Assembly (NCBI RefSeq): GCF_006874585.1
Contig: NZ_CP029762.1
Span: 1 to 64,000, forward strand
Origin: Sphingomonas sp. IC081
Lineage (GTDB): Bacteria; Pseudomonadota; Alphaproteobacteria; Sphingomonadales; Sphingomonadaceae
Length of the DNA stretch: 64,000 nucleotides
Direction of reading: 5' to 3'
Shown here: one piece after another, positions 43,057 through 51,621 of the stretch
Numbering within the stretch: the stretch's first letter is position 1
How the letters are laid out: each line of letters starts with the position of its first letter
Notes under the pieces: generated by a model
The model's database searches: none
What the model was told of the DNA's origin: nothing
What the model saw: only the letters and a program-made list of their open reading frames with translations
Position numbers and translations under genes: made by a program

Positions 43057-45375
43057 TCAGTCGGCCACTTCGAAGCTGGCGCTGAGCGCGGCGGTAGAAC
43101 TGTCGCCGACGTAGACGTCGAACGTGCTGGCATCCTGCACGAAGGCGCGGGTCGAGGCCGCCCAGTAGCTGAGGTCCTCGGGGCGCAGCGTGAAGTGCAC
43201 GGTGCGGGTCTGGCCCGGCTCCAGCGTCACGCGTTCGAAGCCCTTGAGCTCACGCACCGGGCGCGCGGCGGTGCCGTAGCGCTGGTGGATGTAGAGCTGC
43301 GCCACTTCGTCGGCCTTGCGGCTGCCGGTGTTGCGCACCTCGACCGAGACCGGCACCGCCTCGCCGCGCGCGACCCGGGTCTTGTCCAGCCTGAGGTTGG
43401 AAAACGCGAAAGTCGAATAGGACAGGCCGTAGCCGAAGGGATAGAGCGGCGTGTTGGGCTCGTTCCAGTAGCGCTCCTCCACCGTCTTGGGCTGGTGGGT
43501 GGTGAGGTGCGCATAGGGCAGCGGCAGCTGGCCGATGTCGCGCGGCCAGTTGTAGGGCAGCTTGCCGCCGGGCGAGACCTTGCCGAACAGCAGGTTGGCC
43601 ACCGCCGTGCCGCCCCGGGTGCCGGGATACCAGATGTCCATGAGCGCCGCCGGCCGGGCGCCCTTGAGGTCGAGCGGGCGCGCGCTCATCAGCAGGACAA
43701 CGACCGGCTTGCCGGTGGCGATCACCGCGTCGAGCAGTTCCTGCTGGCGCCCCGGCAGGTCGAGCGAGGAGCGCGAGGCATTCTCGCCGATCATGATCTG
43801 GCCTTCGCCCAGCACCATCACGGCGACATCGGCATCCTTCGCCAGCGCCACGGCGCGGGCGATCTCGGGCGTGTCGTCGACGTTCCGGGCCTTGCCGGCG
43901 GCGAACTCCTCGTCCGACTGGAAGATCGACTTGTTGACGCGTGCGGGCAGGGTCACGCCCGGCGAATAGGAGACCTTCACGCCGCTGCCCAGTTCGGCCT
44001 TGATGCCGGCGAGCACGGTGACGGTTTCCTTGTCGTCCTGGTCGAACACCCAGGGGCCCACGGTGTCGCGCGCGGAATCGGCAAGCGGGCCGATCACCGC
44101 GATCGACTTGAGCGCGCTGCGGCTGAGCGGCAGCGCGGCGCCCTCATTGCGCAGCAGCACGGCGCTGCGCTCGGCCGCGACGCGTGCGACCTCGCGGTGG
44201 GCAGGGTCGGCCAGCACGCGGGCCGCCTGCTTGAGGTCGACGTAGGGCTTCTCGAAAAGGCCCATGCGGATCTTGGCTTCGAGCACGTGGCGCACCGCGT
44301 CGTCGAGCTGGGCCGCGGTGATCCTGCCTGCCGCCAGCGATTGCGGCAGCGTCCTGAACGCGGACTGGCCGAACGGCGGCGCCATTTCCATGTCCACGCC
44401 CGCGCTCAGCGCGCGCACGCCCGCATCCTCGGTGCTGGCGGCAAAGCCATGGGTCTTGAGGTCGAAGGCGGCGCCCGCGTCGGTGACGACAAAGCCCTTG
44501 AAGCCCCAGGTCTTGCGCAGCACGTCGGTCAGCAGCCAGCGGTTGCCGGTGGCGGGCACGCCGTTGACGCCCATGTAGGCGCTCATGATATTGCCCGCCC
44601 CGGCATCGACGGCGGCCTTGAAGGGCTTGAGGTAGACGTTCCACAGCTCGCTGTCGGACAGGTTGACCTCGTCATAGTCGCGCCCGCCGATCGAGGCGCC
44701 GTAACCGGCGAAGTGTTTGGGGCCGGCGATGATGCGGCCGGCGCTGCCGATATAGGCGCCCTGGAAGCCGCGCACTTGCGCGGCGGCCATGGCGCTGCCG
44801 AGATAGGGGTCTTCGCCCGCCCCCTCGACAATGCGGCCCCAGCGCGGATCGCGGGCGATGTCGACCATCGGCGCGAAGGCCCAGTGCAGGCCGGCGGCGC
44901 GGGCTTCGGCGGCGGCGACCGCCTGGCCGTCCTCCGCCACTTGCGGATCCCAGCTGGCGGCCACCGCGATCGGCACCGGCATGATCGTGCGCAGGCCGTG
45001 GATCACGTCAAAGCCGAACAGCAGCGGGATCTTGAGCCGGGTCTTCTCGACGGCGATGTGCTGCAGGCGGTTGAGTTCGGCGGGGTCGTGCACGAAGAGC
45101 AGCGAACCGGCCCGGCCGGCGGCCATCTCGTCGGTGACGCGCCGGGCCTCGTCCGGGGAATCGGTGAAGTCGAAATACTGGGTGATCTGCCCGGCCTTCT
45201 CCTCCGGGGTCATCTGCGCGATCAGGGCATCGGCGCGGGCGCGCACCGCTTCCTCGCTGGGCGGGGCCGAGGCTGCCGCCTTGCCTTGCGCCATGGCCGG
45301 GCCGGATGCGGCCAGCGTGGCTGCCAGGGCAGCGCCGGTAAGGGCCTTGCGGCGGAACTTGCTTTTCGAAGTCAT
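43057..45375 (-). CDS. bglX: GH3 periplasmic beta-glucosidase, BglX-like
   Basis: 772 aa. The signal peptide cleaves after GPAMAQ. The GH3 N-domain (MTPEEKAGQITQYF, FGFDVIHGLRTI, AFAPMVDIARDPRWGRIVEGAGEDPYLG, GPKHFAGYG) has the nucleophile Asp in GFVVTDAGA. The C-domain (SAVLLRNEGAALPL, GENASRSSLDLPGRQQELLDAV) and the fibronectin III-like tail (DEVAQLYIHQRYGT.RPVRELKGF) follow. It cleaves beta-linked glucose oligomers in the periplasm and is the upstream partner of the TonB receptor. Confidence 0.95.
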   Translation of the reverse strand: MTSKSKFRRKALTGAALAATLAASGPAMAQGKAAASAPPSEEAVRARADALIAQMTPEEKAGQITQYFDFTDSPDEARRVTDEMAAGRAGSLLFVHDPAELNRLQHIAVEKTRLKIPLLFGFDVIHGLRTIMPVPIAVAASWDPQVAEDGQAVAAAEARAAGLHWAFAPMVDIARDPRWGRIVEGAGEDPYLGSAMAAAQVRGFQGAYIGSAGRIIAGPKHFAGYGASIGGRDYDEVNLSDSELWNVYLKPFKAAVDAGAGNIMSAYMGVNGVPATGNRWLLTDVLRKTWGFKGFVVTDAGAAFDLKTHGFAASTEDAGVRALSAGVDMEMAPPFGQSAFRTLPQSLAAGRITAAQLDDAVRHVLEAKIRMGLFEKPYVDLKQAARVLADPAHREVARVAAERSAVLLRNEGAALPLSRSALKSIAVIGPLADSARDTVGPWVFDQDDKETVTVLAGIKAELGSGVKVSYSPGVTLPARVNKSIFQSDEEFAAGKARNVDDTPEIARAVALAKDADVAVMVLGEGQIMIGENASRSSLDLPGRQQELLDAVIATGKPVVVLLMSARPLDLKGARPAALMDIWYPGTRGGTAVANLLFGKVSPGGKLPYNWPRDIGQLPLPYAHLTTHQPKTVEERYWNEPNTPLYPFGYGLSYSTFAFSNLRLDKTRVARGEAVPVSVEVRNTGSRKADEVAQLYIHQRYGTAARPVRELKGFERVTLEPGQTRTVHFTLRPEDLSYWAASTRAFVQDASTFDVYVGDSSTAALSASFEVAD

Positions 45376-45747
45376 TGCGGATCCCTGTCGGTCATTGGGG
45401 AGGAGGAAGGTCGAACAAGGGGAGTAAAGCTTCCGCCGCGCGGCAGAAAGAGGGCGCGCCGATCGCCGCCGGTCCTTTACCCCCGTCCAGCCTCGCCGTT
45501 TGCGCCACTCACCCGCTCCAGTTCCTGCTTGCGCGCGGGATTGGGTGATTTATCGTTAAATCACAAGGGCCAATTTCGGAGCCGCTTTCACGCCGGGCCT
45601 CGTTCGATCATTTCGAACGGCGCCTTCTTGGTTTGCGCCCCCATAGTTTGCGGGACGCCCCTCGTTGGTGCAGAGTTTGGACGGCGGCGCCGACAGGGCG
45701 CCGGACCGGACAGGCAAGGATGGCAGGCAAGGGATGGCAGGAAAGGG
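45376..45747. promoter_or_regulatory. 372-bp divergent promoter region with two inverted repeats
   Basis: No gene is seen. Two dyads are present: GTGATTTA-tcgt-TAAATCAC (45545-45564) and CGTTCGA-tcatt-TCGAACG (45601-45619). The region drives the GH3 gene leftward and the small secreted protein rightward. Confidence 0.45.
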
Positions 45748-46266
45748 ATGGGCAGGAGCGTGGCAGGCATGAGGCCGCAGATCAGGGGTGGGGCGCTGCT
45801 GCTGGCACTGGCATTGGCCGGTCTTGCGCCCGGCGGATCGTCCCTGGCTGCCGCTGCGCAGGACCGCACCAGCGGGCCGGTCGCGCGCGCTGCGACCCGC
45901 ATTCTCGACCAGGAGGGCGCGCGGCGCCTGCTGGCGAACAAGGGGCTGACGCTCCAGTGGATCGATTGGGACCATCGCGGCGCACTGATGGTCAGCCGGG
46001 AAGGCGGGGTGTGGAAGCTGCATGGGCGCCAGGCCGATGCCAACGGCCCCGGACTGCTGGCGCTCGACGGGACCATCACCGAGATCGGCGCTGACTACTT
46101 CACGTTCCAGGGCCGGATCAGCATCACCAACACGCCCGATCCCGGTCGCGCCTGCTCGGCGGACAAGACCTGGCGTTTTGCCGTGACCCAGAACCGCCGC
46201 TATTACCGGCTGCGCGAATTCGAGTGGTGCGACGATCTGACCGACTACGTCGACATCTATTTCTGA
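45748..46266 (+). CDS. Small secreted protein of unknown function
   Basis: 172 aa (165 if the ATG at 45769 is used). A signal peptide (GALLLALALAGLAPGGSSLAAAA) is followed by a compact domain with two Cys (GRACSADK, FEWCDD) that could form a disulfide; the middle has alternating beta-type strands (LQWIDWDHRGALMVSREGGVWKLHGRQ). I do not recognise the family. Its stop is convergent with, and overlaps by 10 bp, the DsbA-like gene. Confidence 0.75.
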   Translation: MGRSVAGMRPQIRGGALLLALALAGLAPGGSSLAAAAQDRTSGPVARAATRILDQEGARRLLANKGLTLQWIDWDHRGALMVSREGGVWKLHGRQADANGPGLLALDGTITEIGADYFTFQGRISITNTPDPGRACSADKTWRFAVTQNRRYYRLREFEWCDDLTDYVDIYF

Positions 46267-46910
46267 GCGGGGCGCGATTTCGCCACCACGCTGCGCAGCG
46301 TGGCGCCGTCGATGGCGCCGGGGATCAGGTAATCGCCGATGACCAGCGAGGGCGTGCCCGAAAGGCCCAGCGTATCGGCGAGGCGGGCGGTCCTTTGCAG
46401 GGCGGCGTCGATCTCGCCGCCGTGGCGGGCAAGATCCGCCTGCAGGCGCGCCCAGTCCACTTTCGCGCGCGTGGCGGCCTGGCGGATCGCCGCCGGATCG
46501 AGCTTGACAGGCCCGGCCATCAGCGCGTCGTTAAAGGCGGCGTGCCTGCCCTGATACCGCGAGGCCATGGCCACGCGCGCCGCCTCGCGCGAGGCGGCGC
46601 CGAAGATCGGCCAGTCGCGGTAGACCACGCGCAGCTTGCGGTCGCTGGCGGTCAGTTGCTTGAGGTCGGCGTGGAACTTGCGGCAATAGGGGCACTGGTA
46701 GTCCGAGAACACGACGATGGTGACATCGTAGCCTTGCGGGGCGAGGCTGGGCACGCCGGGATCGTTGGCCAGCGCGTCCTTCATGCGGGCGCGTTCCTGG
46801 GGGGAGGCCATGGCCGTCTCGGCGGCCTGGACCGGCGCGGGGCTCCATGCGAGCCCGGACAGCGCCGCGATCCCGATCGCCACAGCGGCAAGGCGCCGTC
46901 CCATGTTCAT
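46257..46910 (-). CDS. DsbA-like periplasmic thiol-disulfide protein
   Basis: 217 aa from ATG 46910, with AGGA eight bases upstream; two further ATGs precede it. A signal peptide ends near APVQAAE. The thioredoxin fold has FSDYQCPYCRKFH with a CPYC active site, an inserted helical domain, and SGTPSLVIGDYLIPG with the cis-Pro loop. It resembles the DsbA/BdbD family. The likely target is periplasmic, possibly the Cys-containing secreted protein encoded convergently. Confidence 0.88.
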   Translation of the reverse strand: MNMGRRLAAVAIGIAALSGLAWSPAPVQAAETAMASPQERARMKDALANDPGVPSLAPQGYDVTIVVFSDYQCPYCRKFHADLKQLTASDRKLRVVYRDWPIFGAASREAARVAMASRYQGRHAAFNDALMAGPVKLDPAAIRQAATRAKVDWARLQADLARHGGEIDAALQRTARLADTLGLSGTPSLVIGDYLIPGAIDGATLRSVVAKSRPAQK

Positions 46911-47080
46911 TTTCATCATCCTGAAATTCCAAACGAAGACGTGTGCGCGGCGCTGGGCCAGATCGGGCCGGACTGCAAGCCCCGAATGCCCGCCGGTTAT
47001 GTCTGCTGCAATGCGATAATGCGAATCCCTTGCAACAAAGTCGCAAAATGTTACAGGGCCTTCCAAACATGAGGGAAGCC

Positions 47081-49234
47081 ATGCTGTTCACATTTCGACG
47101 TTCCTTGCTGGTCCTGCCCATGCTGGCGGGCAGCGTTCCGGCCTTCGCGCAAGTCTCCGGTGCGCAAGCCGATCCGGATGAAGCGATCGTCGTGACCGCG
47201 GCGCGCACGGCGCTGCCGGTGAACGCGCTTCCGCTCACCGTCGACGTGATCGACAACCAGTCGCTGAACCAGCAGGTCGCCATCGGCGGGTCGGTTGTCG
47301 ATGCGGTCTCGGCCCTGACCCCCTCGTTCTCGCCGACGCGCCAGAAGCTTTCGGGCGCGGGCGAGACGCTGCGCGGCCGCTCGCCGCTCTATGCGATCAA
47401 CGGCATTCCGCAGACGGCCCCCTTGCGCGACGGCGCGCGCGACGGTTTCACCATCGATCCCTTCTTTGTCGACCGGGTCGAGGTGATCTACGGGTCGAAC
47501 GCCCTGCAGGGGATCGGCGGCACCGGCGGCATCGTCAACCAGGTCACCGTCGGCCCGCCCCGGCAGGACGGCATCTCCGGCCGCGTGCTGGTCCAGGGCA
47601 ATGCCGATACCGGTTTCCACGGCGATGGCATCGGCGGCAAGGTCGCCGGCCTGATCGGCTGGCGCGAGGGGCGTTTCGATGCCACCGTCGGCGGCGCCTT
47701 CGAGAAGCGCGGCGTGTTTTACGACGGGCACGGCGAGCGTATCGGCACCGACCTTACCCAGGGCGAGACGCAGGACAGCCGCTCCTGGTCGGTATTCGGC
47801 CGGTTCGGCTATGCGGTGTCGGACAGCGCGCGGCTCGACCTCATGGTCAATCGCTTCGAGCTCAAGGGCGATGGCGACTACGTGGCCGCCAACGGCGATT
47901 ACACGAAGAACCTGCCGACCACTTCGGTGCGCGGCACCCCGCCGGGTGTGCCCGCCACCAACCGCACCGAAAGCGCGGCGCTGACGTATACCGACAGCGA
48001 CCTTTGGGGCGGCAACCTGATGGCGCAGGCCTTCTTCAACCGGTCGCGCGATACCTACGGCGGCGAGATCGCCCCGATCGCCACGTTCCAGGATGCCGCG
48101 CTTGCGCCGATCGGCACGCTGTTCGACCAGTCGCAGAACCGCAGCCGCAAGTATGGCGGCAAGTTCTCCTACGAACGCAAGATCCCCGGCTTCGAGGCGC
48201 TGACGGCCACCGTCGGCATCGACCTGCTCTACGACAAGACCGAGCAGCGCCTGATCGCCACCGACCGCGTCTGGGTGCCGCCGGCCGACTATCGCAGCCT
48301 CGCGCCGTTCGCGCAGTTCAACCTGGCGCTGCTGGGCGACCGGCTGCGTCTTGCCGGGGGCCTGCGCCACGAGGACGTGCGCATCACGATCGCCGACTAT
48401 CACACGCTGGCCAGCTACGGCGGCGGTTTCGACGTGACCGGCGGCACCCCGCGCTTCAGCGATACCCTGCTCAACGGCGGGGTGATCGTCGAGCCGTTCA
48501 AAGGCATCCGTGCCTATGCGAGCTACGCCGAGGGCTACACCGTGCCCGACGTCGGCCGCATCGCCCGCGCGGTGAACAAGCCGGGCGTGGAGATCGACAA
48601 CTACGTCAACATCGCGCCGATCGTCTCGAACAACCGCGAGGTCGGCGTCGAGGTCAAGCGCGGGCCCATCGACGCCAGCGCCGCCTATTTCTGGTCGACC
48701 AGCAAGAACGGCTCGCTGCTGGTGCAGACCGGCGGGGTCTTCGAGGTGCAGCGCCAGCGCGTCGAGATCCAGGGGCTGGAGTTCAACCTCTCGGCGCAGA
48801 CGCCGGTGCCCGGCCTCGTGCTTTCGGCGGGCTACGCGCACCTGATCGGCCGCACCGACGGTTCGGATGACGACGTGTTCAAGGTCGACCGCGATCTCGA
48901 CGGCGCCAACATCTCGCCCGACCGCCTGAACCTGGCCGCCAGCTACCGGCACGGCCCGGTCTCGGCGCGGGTGCAGACGCAGTTCTTCCTCTCGCGCAAG
49001 TTCGAGCGTTCGCCCGGCAACTGGAACGACACCTACAGCTTCGACGGCTACAACGTGACCGACCTCAGCCTGCGCTACGAGACCGGTTTCGGCGCGCTGA
49101 CGCTGGCGGCGCAGAACATCTTCGACCGGTTCTACATCGACTACTATACCCAGACCGTGCGCCCGACCGACAATGCCCACTTCTTTGCCGGCCGCGGGCG
49201 CAACTTCACGATGAGCTGGGACTACCGCTTCTGA
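47081..49234 (+). CDS. TonB-dependent receptor (metal/siderophore type)
   Basis: 717 aa from ATG 47081, preceded by GAGGGAA; ATG 47069 is an alternative. The signal peptide ends at PAFAQ. Plug: EAIVVTAARTALPVNALPLTVDVID, LSGAGETLRGRSPLYAINGIPQ, VDRVEVIYGSNALQGIGGTGGIVN. Barrel end: DNAHFFAGRGRNFTMSWDYRF. It is followed, with stop and start sharing a base, by a PepSY protein, the typical partner of siderophore receptors that reduces or releases the metal. Confidence 0.92.
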   Translation: MLFTFRRSLLVLPMLAGSVPAFAQVSGAQADPDEAIVVTAARTALPVNALPLTVDVIDNQSLNQQVAIGGSVVDAVSALTPSFSPTRQKLSGAGETLRGRSPLYAINGIPQTAPLRDGARDGFTIDPFFVDRVEVIYGSNALQGIGGTGGIVNQVTVGPPRQDGISGRVLVQGNADTGFHGDGIGGKVAGLIGWREGRFDATVGGAFEKRGVFYDGHGERIGTDLTQGETQDSRSWSVFGRFGYAVSDSARLDLMVNRFELKGDGDYVAANGDYTKNLPTTSVRGTPPGVPATNRTESAALTYTDSDLWGGNLMAQAFFNRSRDTYGGEIAPIATFQDAALAPIGTLFDQSQNRSRKYGGKFSYERKIPGFEALTATVGIDLLYDKTEQRLIATDRVWVPPADYRSLAPFAQFNLALLGDRLRLAGGLRHEDVRITIADYHTLASYGGGFDVTGGTPRFSDTLLNGGVIVEPFKGIRAYASYAEGYTVPDVGRIARAVNKPGVEIDNYVNIAPIVSNNREVGVEVKRGPIDASAAYFWSTSKNGSLLVQTGGVFEVQRQRVEIQGLEFNLSAQTPVPGLVLSAGYAHLIGRTDGSDDDVFKVDRDLDGANISPDRLNLAASYRHGPVSARVQTQFFLSRKFERSPGNWNDTYSFDGYNVTDLSLRYETGFGALTLAAQNIFDRFYIDYYTQTVRPTDNAHFFAGRGRNFTMSWDYRF

Positions 49235-50292
49235 TGAAGCTGCTCGACAGCCTGCACCGCTGGACAGGGGGCCTGATCGGCCTCCTGCTGGCCCTCCTGG
49301 GCCTTACCGGCACGATCCTGCTCCACCGCGATGCCTGGGTCATGCTGCCCAATGCCGGTGACGTGCAGGTCCAGGACACCGCGGTGCTGGCGCGCACGAC
49401 CCAGCGCCTGATGCAGGGCGATGGGCCGCAGCCTCGCGCGATCACGTATGCGGGGGCGGATTTCGGGCTCGACCGGCTGGCCTTTGCGGACGGGGGCGGG
49501 GCCTACGTGACCCAGGCCGGGGATCCCGTGGCGCGCTGGGACAGCCAGTGGCAGCGGCCCGAACTCTGGCTCTCCGACTTGCACCAGCACCTTTTTGCCG
49601 GGGATGCGGGCGAGACGGTGATCGGCATTGCCGGGCTCTGCGGGCTGTTCTTCGTGGTGAGCGGGACGGTGCTGTGGTGGCGCACGCGCCGCACGTTCGA
49701 GTGGCGGCTCTGGCCCGCGCGCATGACGCGGCCCGCCATCGTGCGCCACCACCGCGATCTCGGCATCGTTGTCGCCCCGCTCTTGGCGCTCTCGCTGGTG
49801 ACGGGGGCGGTGCTGGTGTTCCGGCCGCTGTCGGCGGTGCTGCTGGGCCCCGGCGCCCCGCAGGAGATCGACCGGCGGCTGGCCGCGCCCAAGGTGCCCA
49901 TGCGCAGCCTCGGCGCCGACCTGGACTGGGCGGCGATGATCGTGCAGGCGCGCGCGCGGTTTCCCGATGCCGAAGTGCGCAGCCTGTCGCTGCCGCGCGG
50001 TGAGAGCGGCCTCATCACCTTGCGCATGCGCGGTCCCGGCGAATGGCTGCCCAATGGCCGCACCACGGTGTGGTTCGCGGCGGACAGCGGCCGGATCGTC
50101 GCCACCCGCGATGCGGCCGCGCTGCCGGCGCGGGTGCGGGGCTACAACCTGCTCTACCCGCTGCACGCCGCCAAGGTCGGCGGGCTGGCCTTCCGGCTGG
50201 TGATGTCGCTTTCCGGGCTGGCGCTGTCGCTGCTGGGCACGCTGGCGGTCTGGACGTTCTGGTTCAGGCGGCCTGTCCGGCGAGGGTCCTGA
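49234..50292 (+). CDS. PepSY-associated TM protein (iron-uptake type)
   Basis: 352 aa. Helices at about 12-32, 125-148, 175-197 and 318-342 with the PepSY_TM pattern (LHRWTGGLIGLLLALLGLTG, HRDAWVMLP, DLHQHLF, VIGIAGLCGLFFVVSGTVLWWR, HHRDLGIVVAPLLALSLVTGA). His-rich helices suggest haem-linked reduction of a ferric substrate in the periplasm. Its stop overlaps the end of the convergent PLP-enzyme gene by 29 bp. Confidence 0.9.
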   Translation: MKLLDSLHRWTGGLIGLLLALLGLTGTILLHRDAWVMLPNAGDVQVQDTAVLARTTQRLMQGDGPQPRAITYAGADFGLDRLAFADGGGAYVTQAGDPVARWDSQWQRPELWLSDLHQHLFAGDAGETVIGIAGLCGLFFVVSGTVLWWRTRRTFEWRLWPARMTRPAIVRHHRDLGIVVAPLLALSLVTGAVLVFRPLSAVLLGPGAPQEIDRRLAAPKVPMRSLGADLDWAAMIVQARARFPDAEVRSLSLPRGESGLITLRMRGPGEWLPNGRTTVWFAADSGRIVATRDAAALPARVRGYNLLYPLHAAKVGGLAFRLVMSLSGLALSLLGTLAVWTFWFRRPVRRGS

Positions 50293-51604
50293 GCGCCGCG
50301 ACCAGGCGGTGCACCGCCTCGTCCGGGGTGAAGATCGCCGGGGTCACCCGCACACAGGCGCCGCTTGCCAGGCCTTCGCGCTGGACGGTGAAAATGCCGA
50401 AACGCTCCAGCAGCGTGGCGGCGAGCGCCTTGTTCTGGTCCGCGCCGTTGCGGCCGCGCAGGCGGAACGAGGTGAGCGCCGATGTCAGCCGCGGATCGGA
50501 CGGGGTGAGGATCTCGATGCCCGGATGATCGCGCAGGGTTTCCGCCCACAGGCCGCGCAAGTGGCGCAGGCGCGCTTGCTTGGCGGTGATGCCGATCGCC
50601 TCGTGGAAGTCCAGCGCATCGGCCAGCGCCAGATAGCCCGCGAAGCTGGCGGTGCCGGTATGGACGCGGCTCAGGGTGCCATGGTCGGGATTGCCGGTTT
50701 CGCTCATGTTCGGGTCGATGTCGGCCAGCCTGTCCTTGCGGATGTAGACAAGCCCCACGCCCATCGGCGCGCCGATCCATTTCTGGCAGGTGAGACCGAC
50801 AAAATCGGCGCCGAGATCGCCGATGGTGAAGTCCAGCTGCCCCCAAGCATGGGCGGAATCGAGGATCACGTCGACCCCGCGCGAACGGGCAAGGGCGATG
50901 ATCTCCTTGACCGGCATCACCAGCCCGGTGCGGTGGCCGACATGGGTGAGCAGCATCAGCCGCACCCTGGGGTGGGCCTCCAGCGCCGCCGCATAGGCAT
51001 CGATCAGTCCCTGATGGCTGGCCGGTTCGGGCATGGCGACGGTCACCAGATCGGCGCCGCGCCGCTGCCTGAGCCAGCGGAAGGCGGCCTGGGTGCTGTC
51101 GTAGTCGAGGTCGCAGCAGAGCACCTGGTCCCCGGGGCGCAGGCGGTTGTAGCCGGCGATCAGGGTCTGCAGCGCTTCCGTCGCCCCGCGGGTGAAGGCG
51201 ATCTCCTCGGGCAAGACGCCGAGCATGGCGGCGGCGCGGGCGCGGACCGGCAGGATGTCCTGCCAGAAGCCGCGCCGCGCGTAGTAGGAATTCTCGGCGT
51301 TGACCCGGGCGAGCCTGCGGGCATGGGCCTGCGCGACCGGCCGCGCCATCGATCCCCAGTTGCCGTTCTCCAGCTGGACGATGTCGTGCGTCACGTCGAA
51401 CTGGGCCGCCACCTGGGCCCAGTAGGCGCTGTCCTGCGGGGCCGCCGGGACCGCGCGGCGCAGCGCGGCCCCGATCGGCCCATTTCCCGGCCCATTTCCC
51501 GGCCCCGCATCTGCGGAGGCCAGGGTGCCGGACAGCAGGCCCGAGGCCATGGCGCCGGTCATCCATGCACGGCGATCGAACTGCGCGGGCCGCCGCTGGG
51601 CCAT
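50264..51604 (-). CDS. Tat-exported class V aminotransferase-like PLP enzyme
   Basis: 446 aa. The N-terminus MAQRRPAQFDRRAWMTGAMASGLLSG is a twin-arginine signal. The enzyme is a class V aminotransferase-type fold: LENGNWGSMARPV, FTRGATEALQTLI, GYNRLRPGDQVLCCDLDY, the Asp-containing DVILDSAHAWGQLDF, and LTCQKWIGAPMG with the PLP Lys; isopenicillin-N-epimerase-like. The start is ATG 51604, with AAGGAAG seven bases upstream; ATG 51622 overlaps the receptor stop. It follows a FecA-type receptor on the same strand. Periplasmic members of this fold are known to modify pyoverdine chromophores. Confidence 0.85.
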   Translation of the reverse strand: MAQRRPAQFDRRAWMTGAMASGLLSGTLASADAGPGNGPGNGPIGAALRRAVPAAPQDSAYWAQVAAQFDVTHDIVQLENGNWGSMARPVAQAHARRLARVNAENSYYARRGFWQDILPVRARAAAMLGVLPEEIAFTRGATEALQTLIAGYNRLRPGDQVLCCDLDYDSTQAAFRWLRQRRGADLVTVAMPEPASHQGLIDAYAAALEAHPRVRLMLLTHVGHRTGLVMPVKEIIALARSRGVDVILDSAHAWGQLDFTIGDLGADFVGLTCQKWIGAPMGVGLVYIRKDRLADIDPNMSETGNPDHGTLSRVHTGTASFAGYLALADALDFHEAIGITAKQARLRHLRGLWAETLRDHPGIEILTPSDPRLTSALTSFRLRGRNGADQNKALAATLLERFGIFTVQREGLASGACVRVTPAIFTPDEAVHRLVAALRTLAGQAA

Positions 51605-51621
51605 GGCTTCGCTTCCTTCCA

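Noticed and set aside
42838..45747. Long plus-strand frame running into the small secreted protein
   Set aside because: The part before 45748 is antisense to the GH3 gene; only the last 173 codons form a signal-peptide protein.
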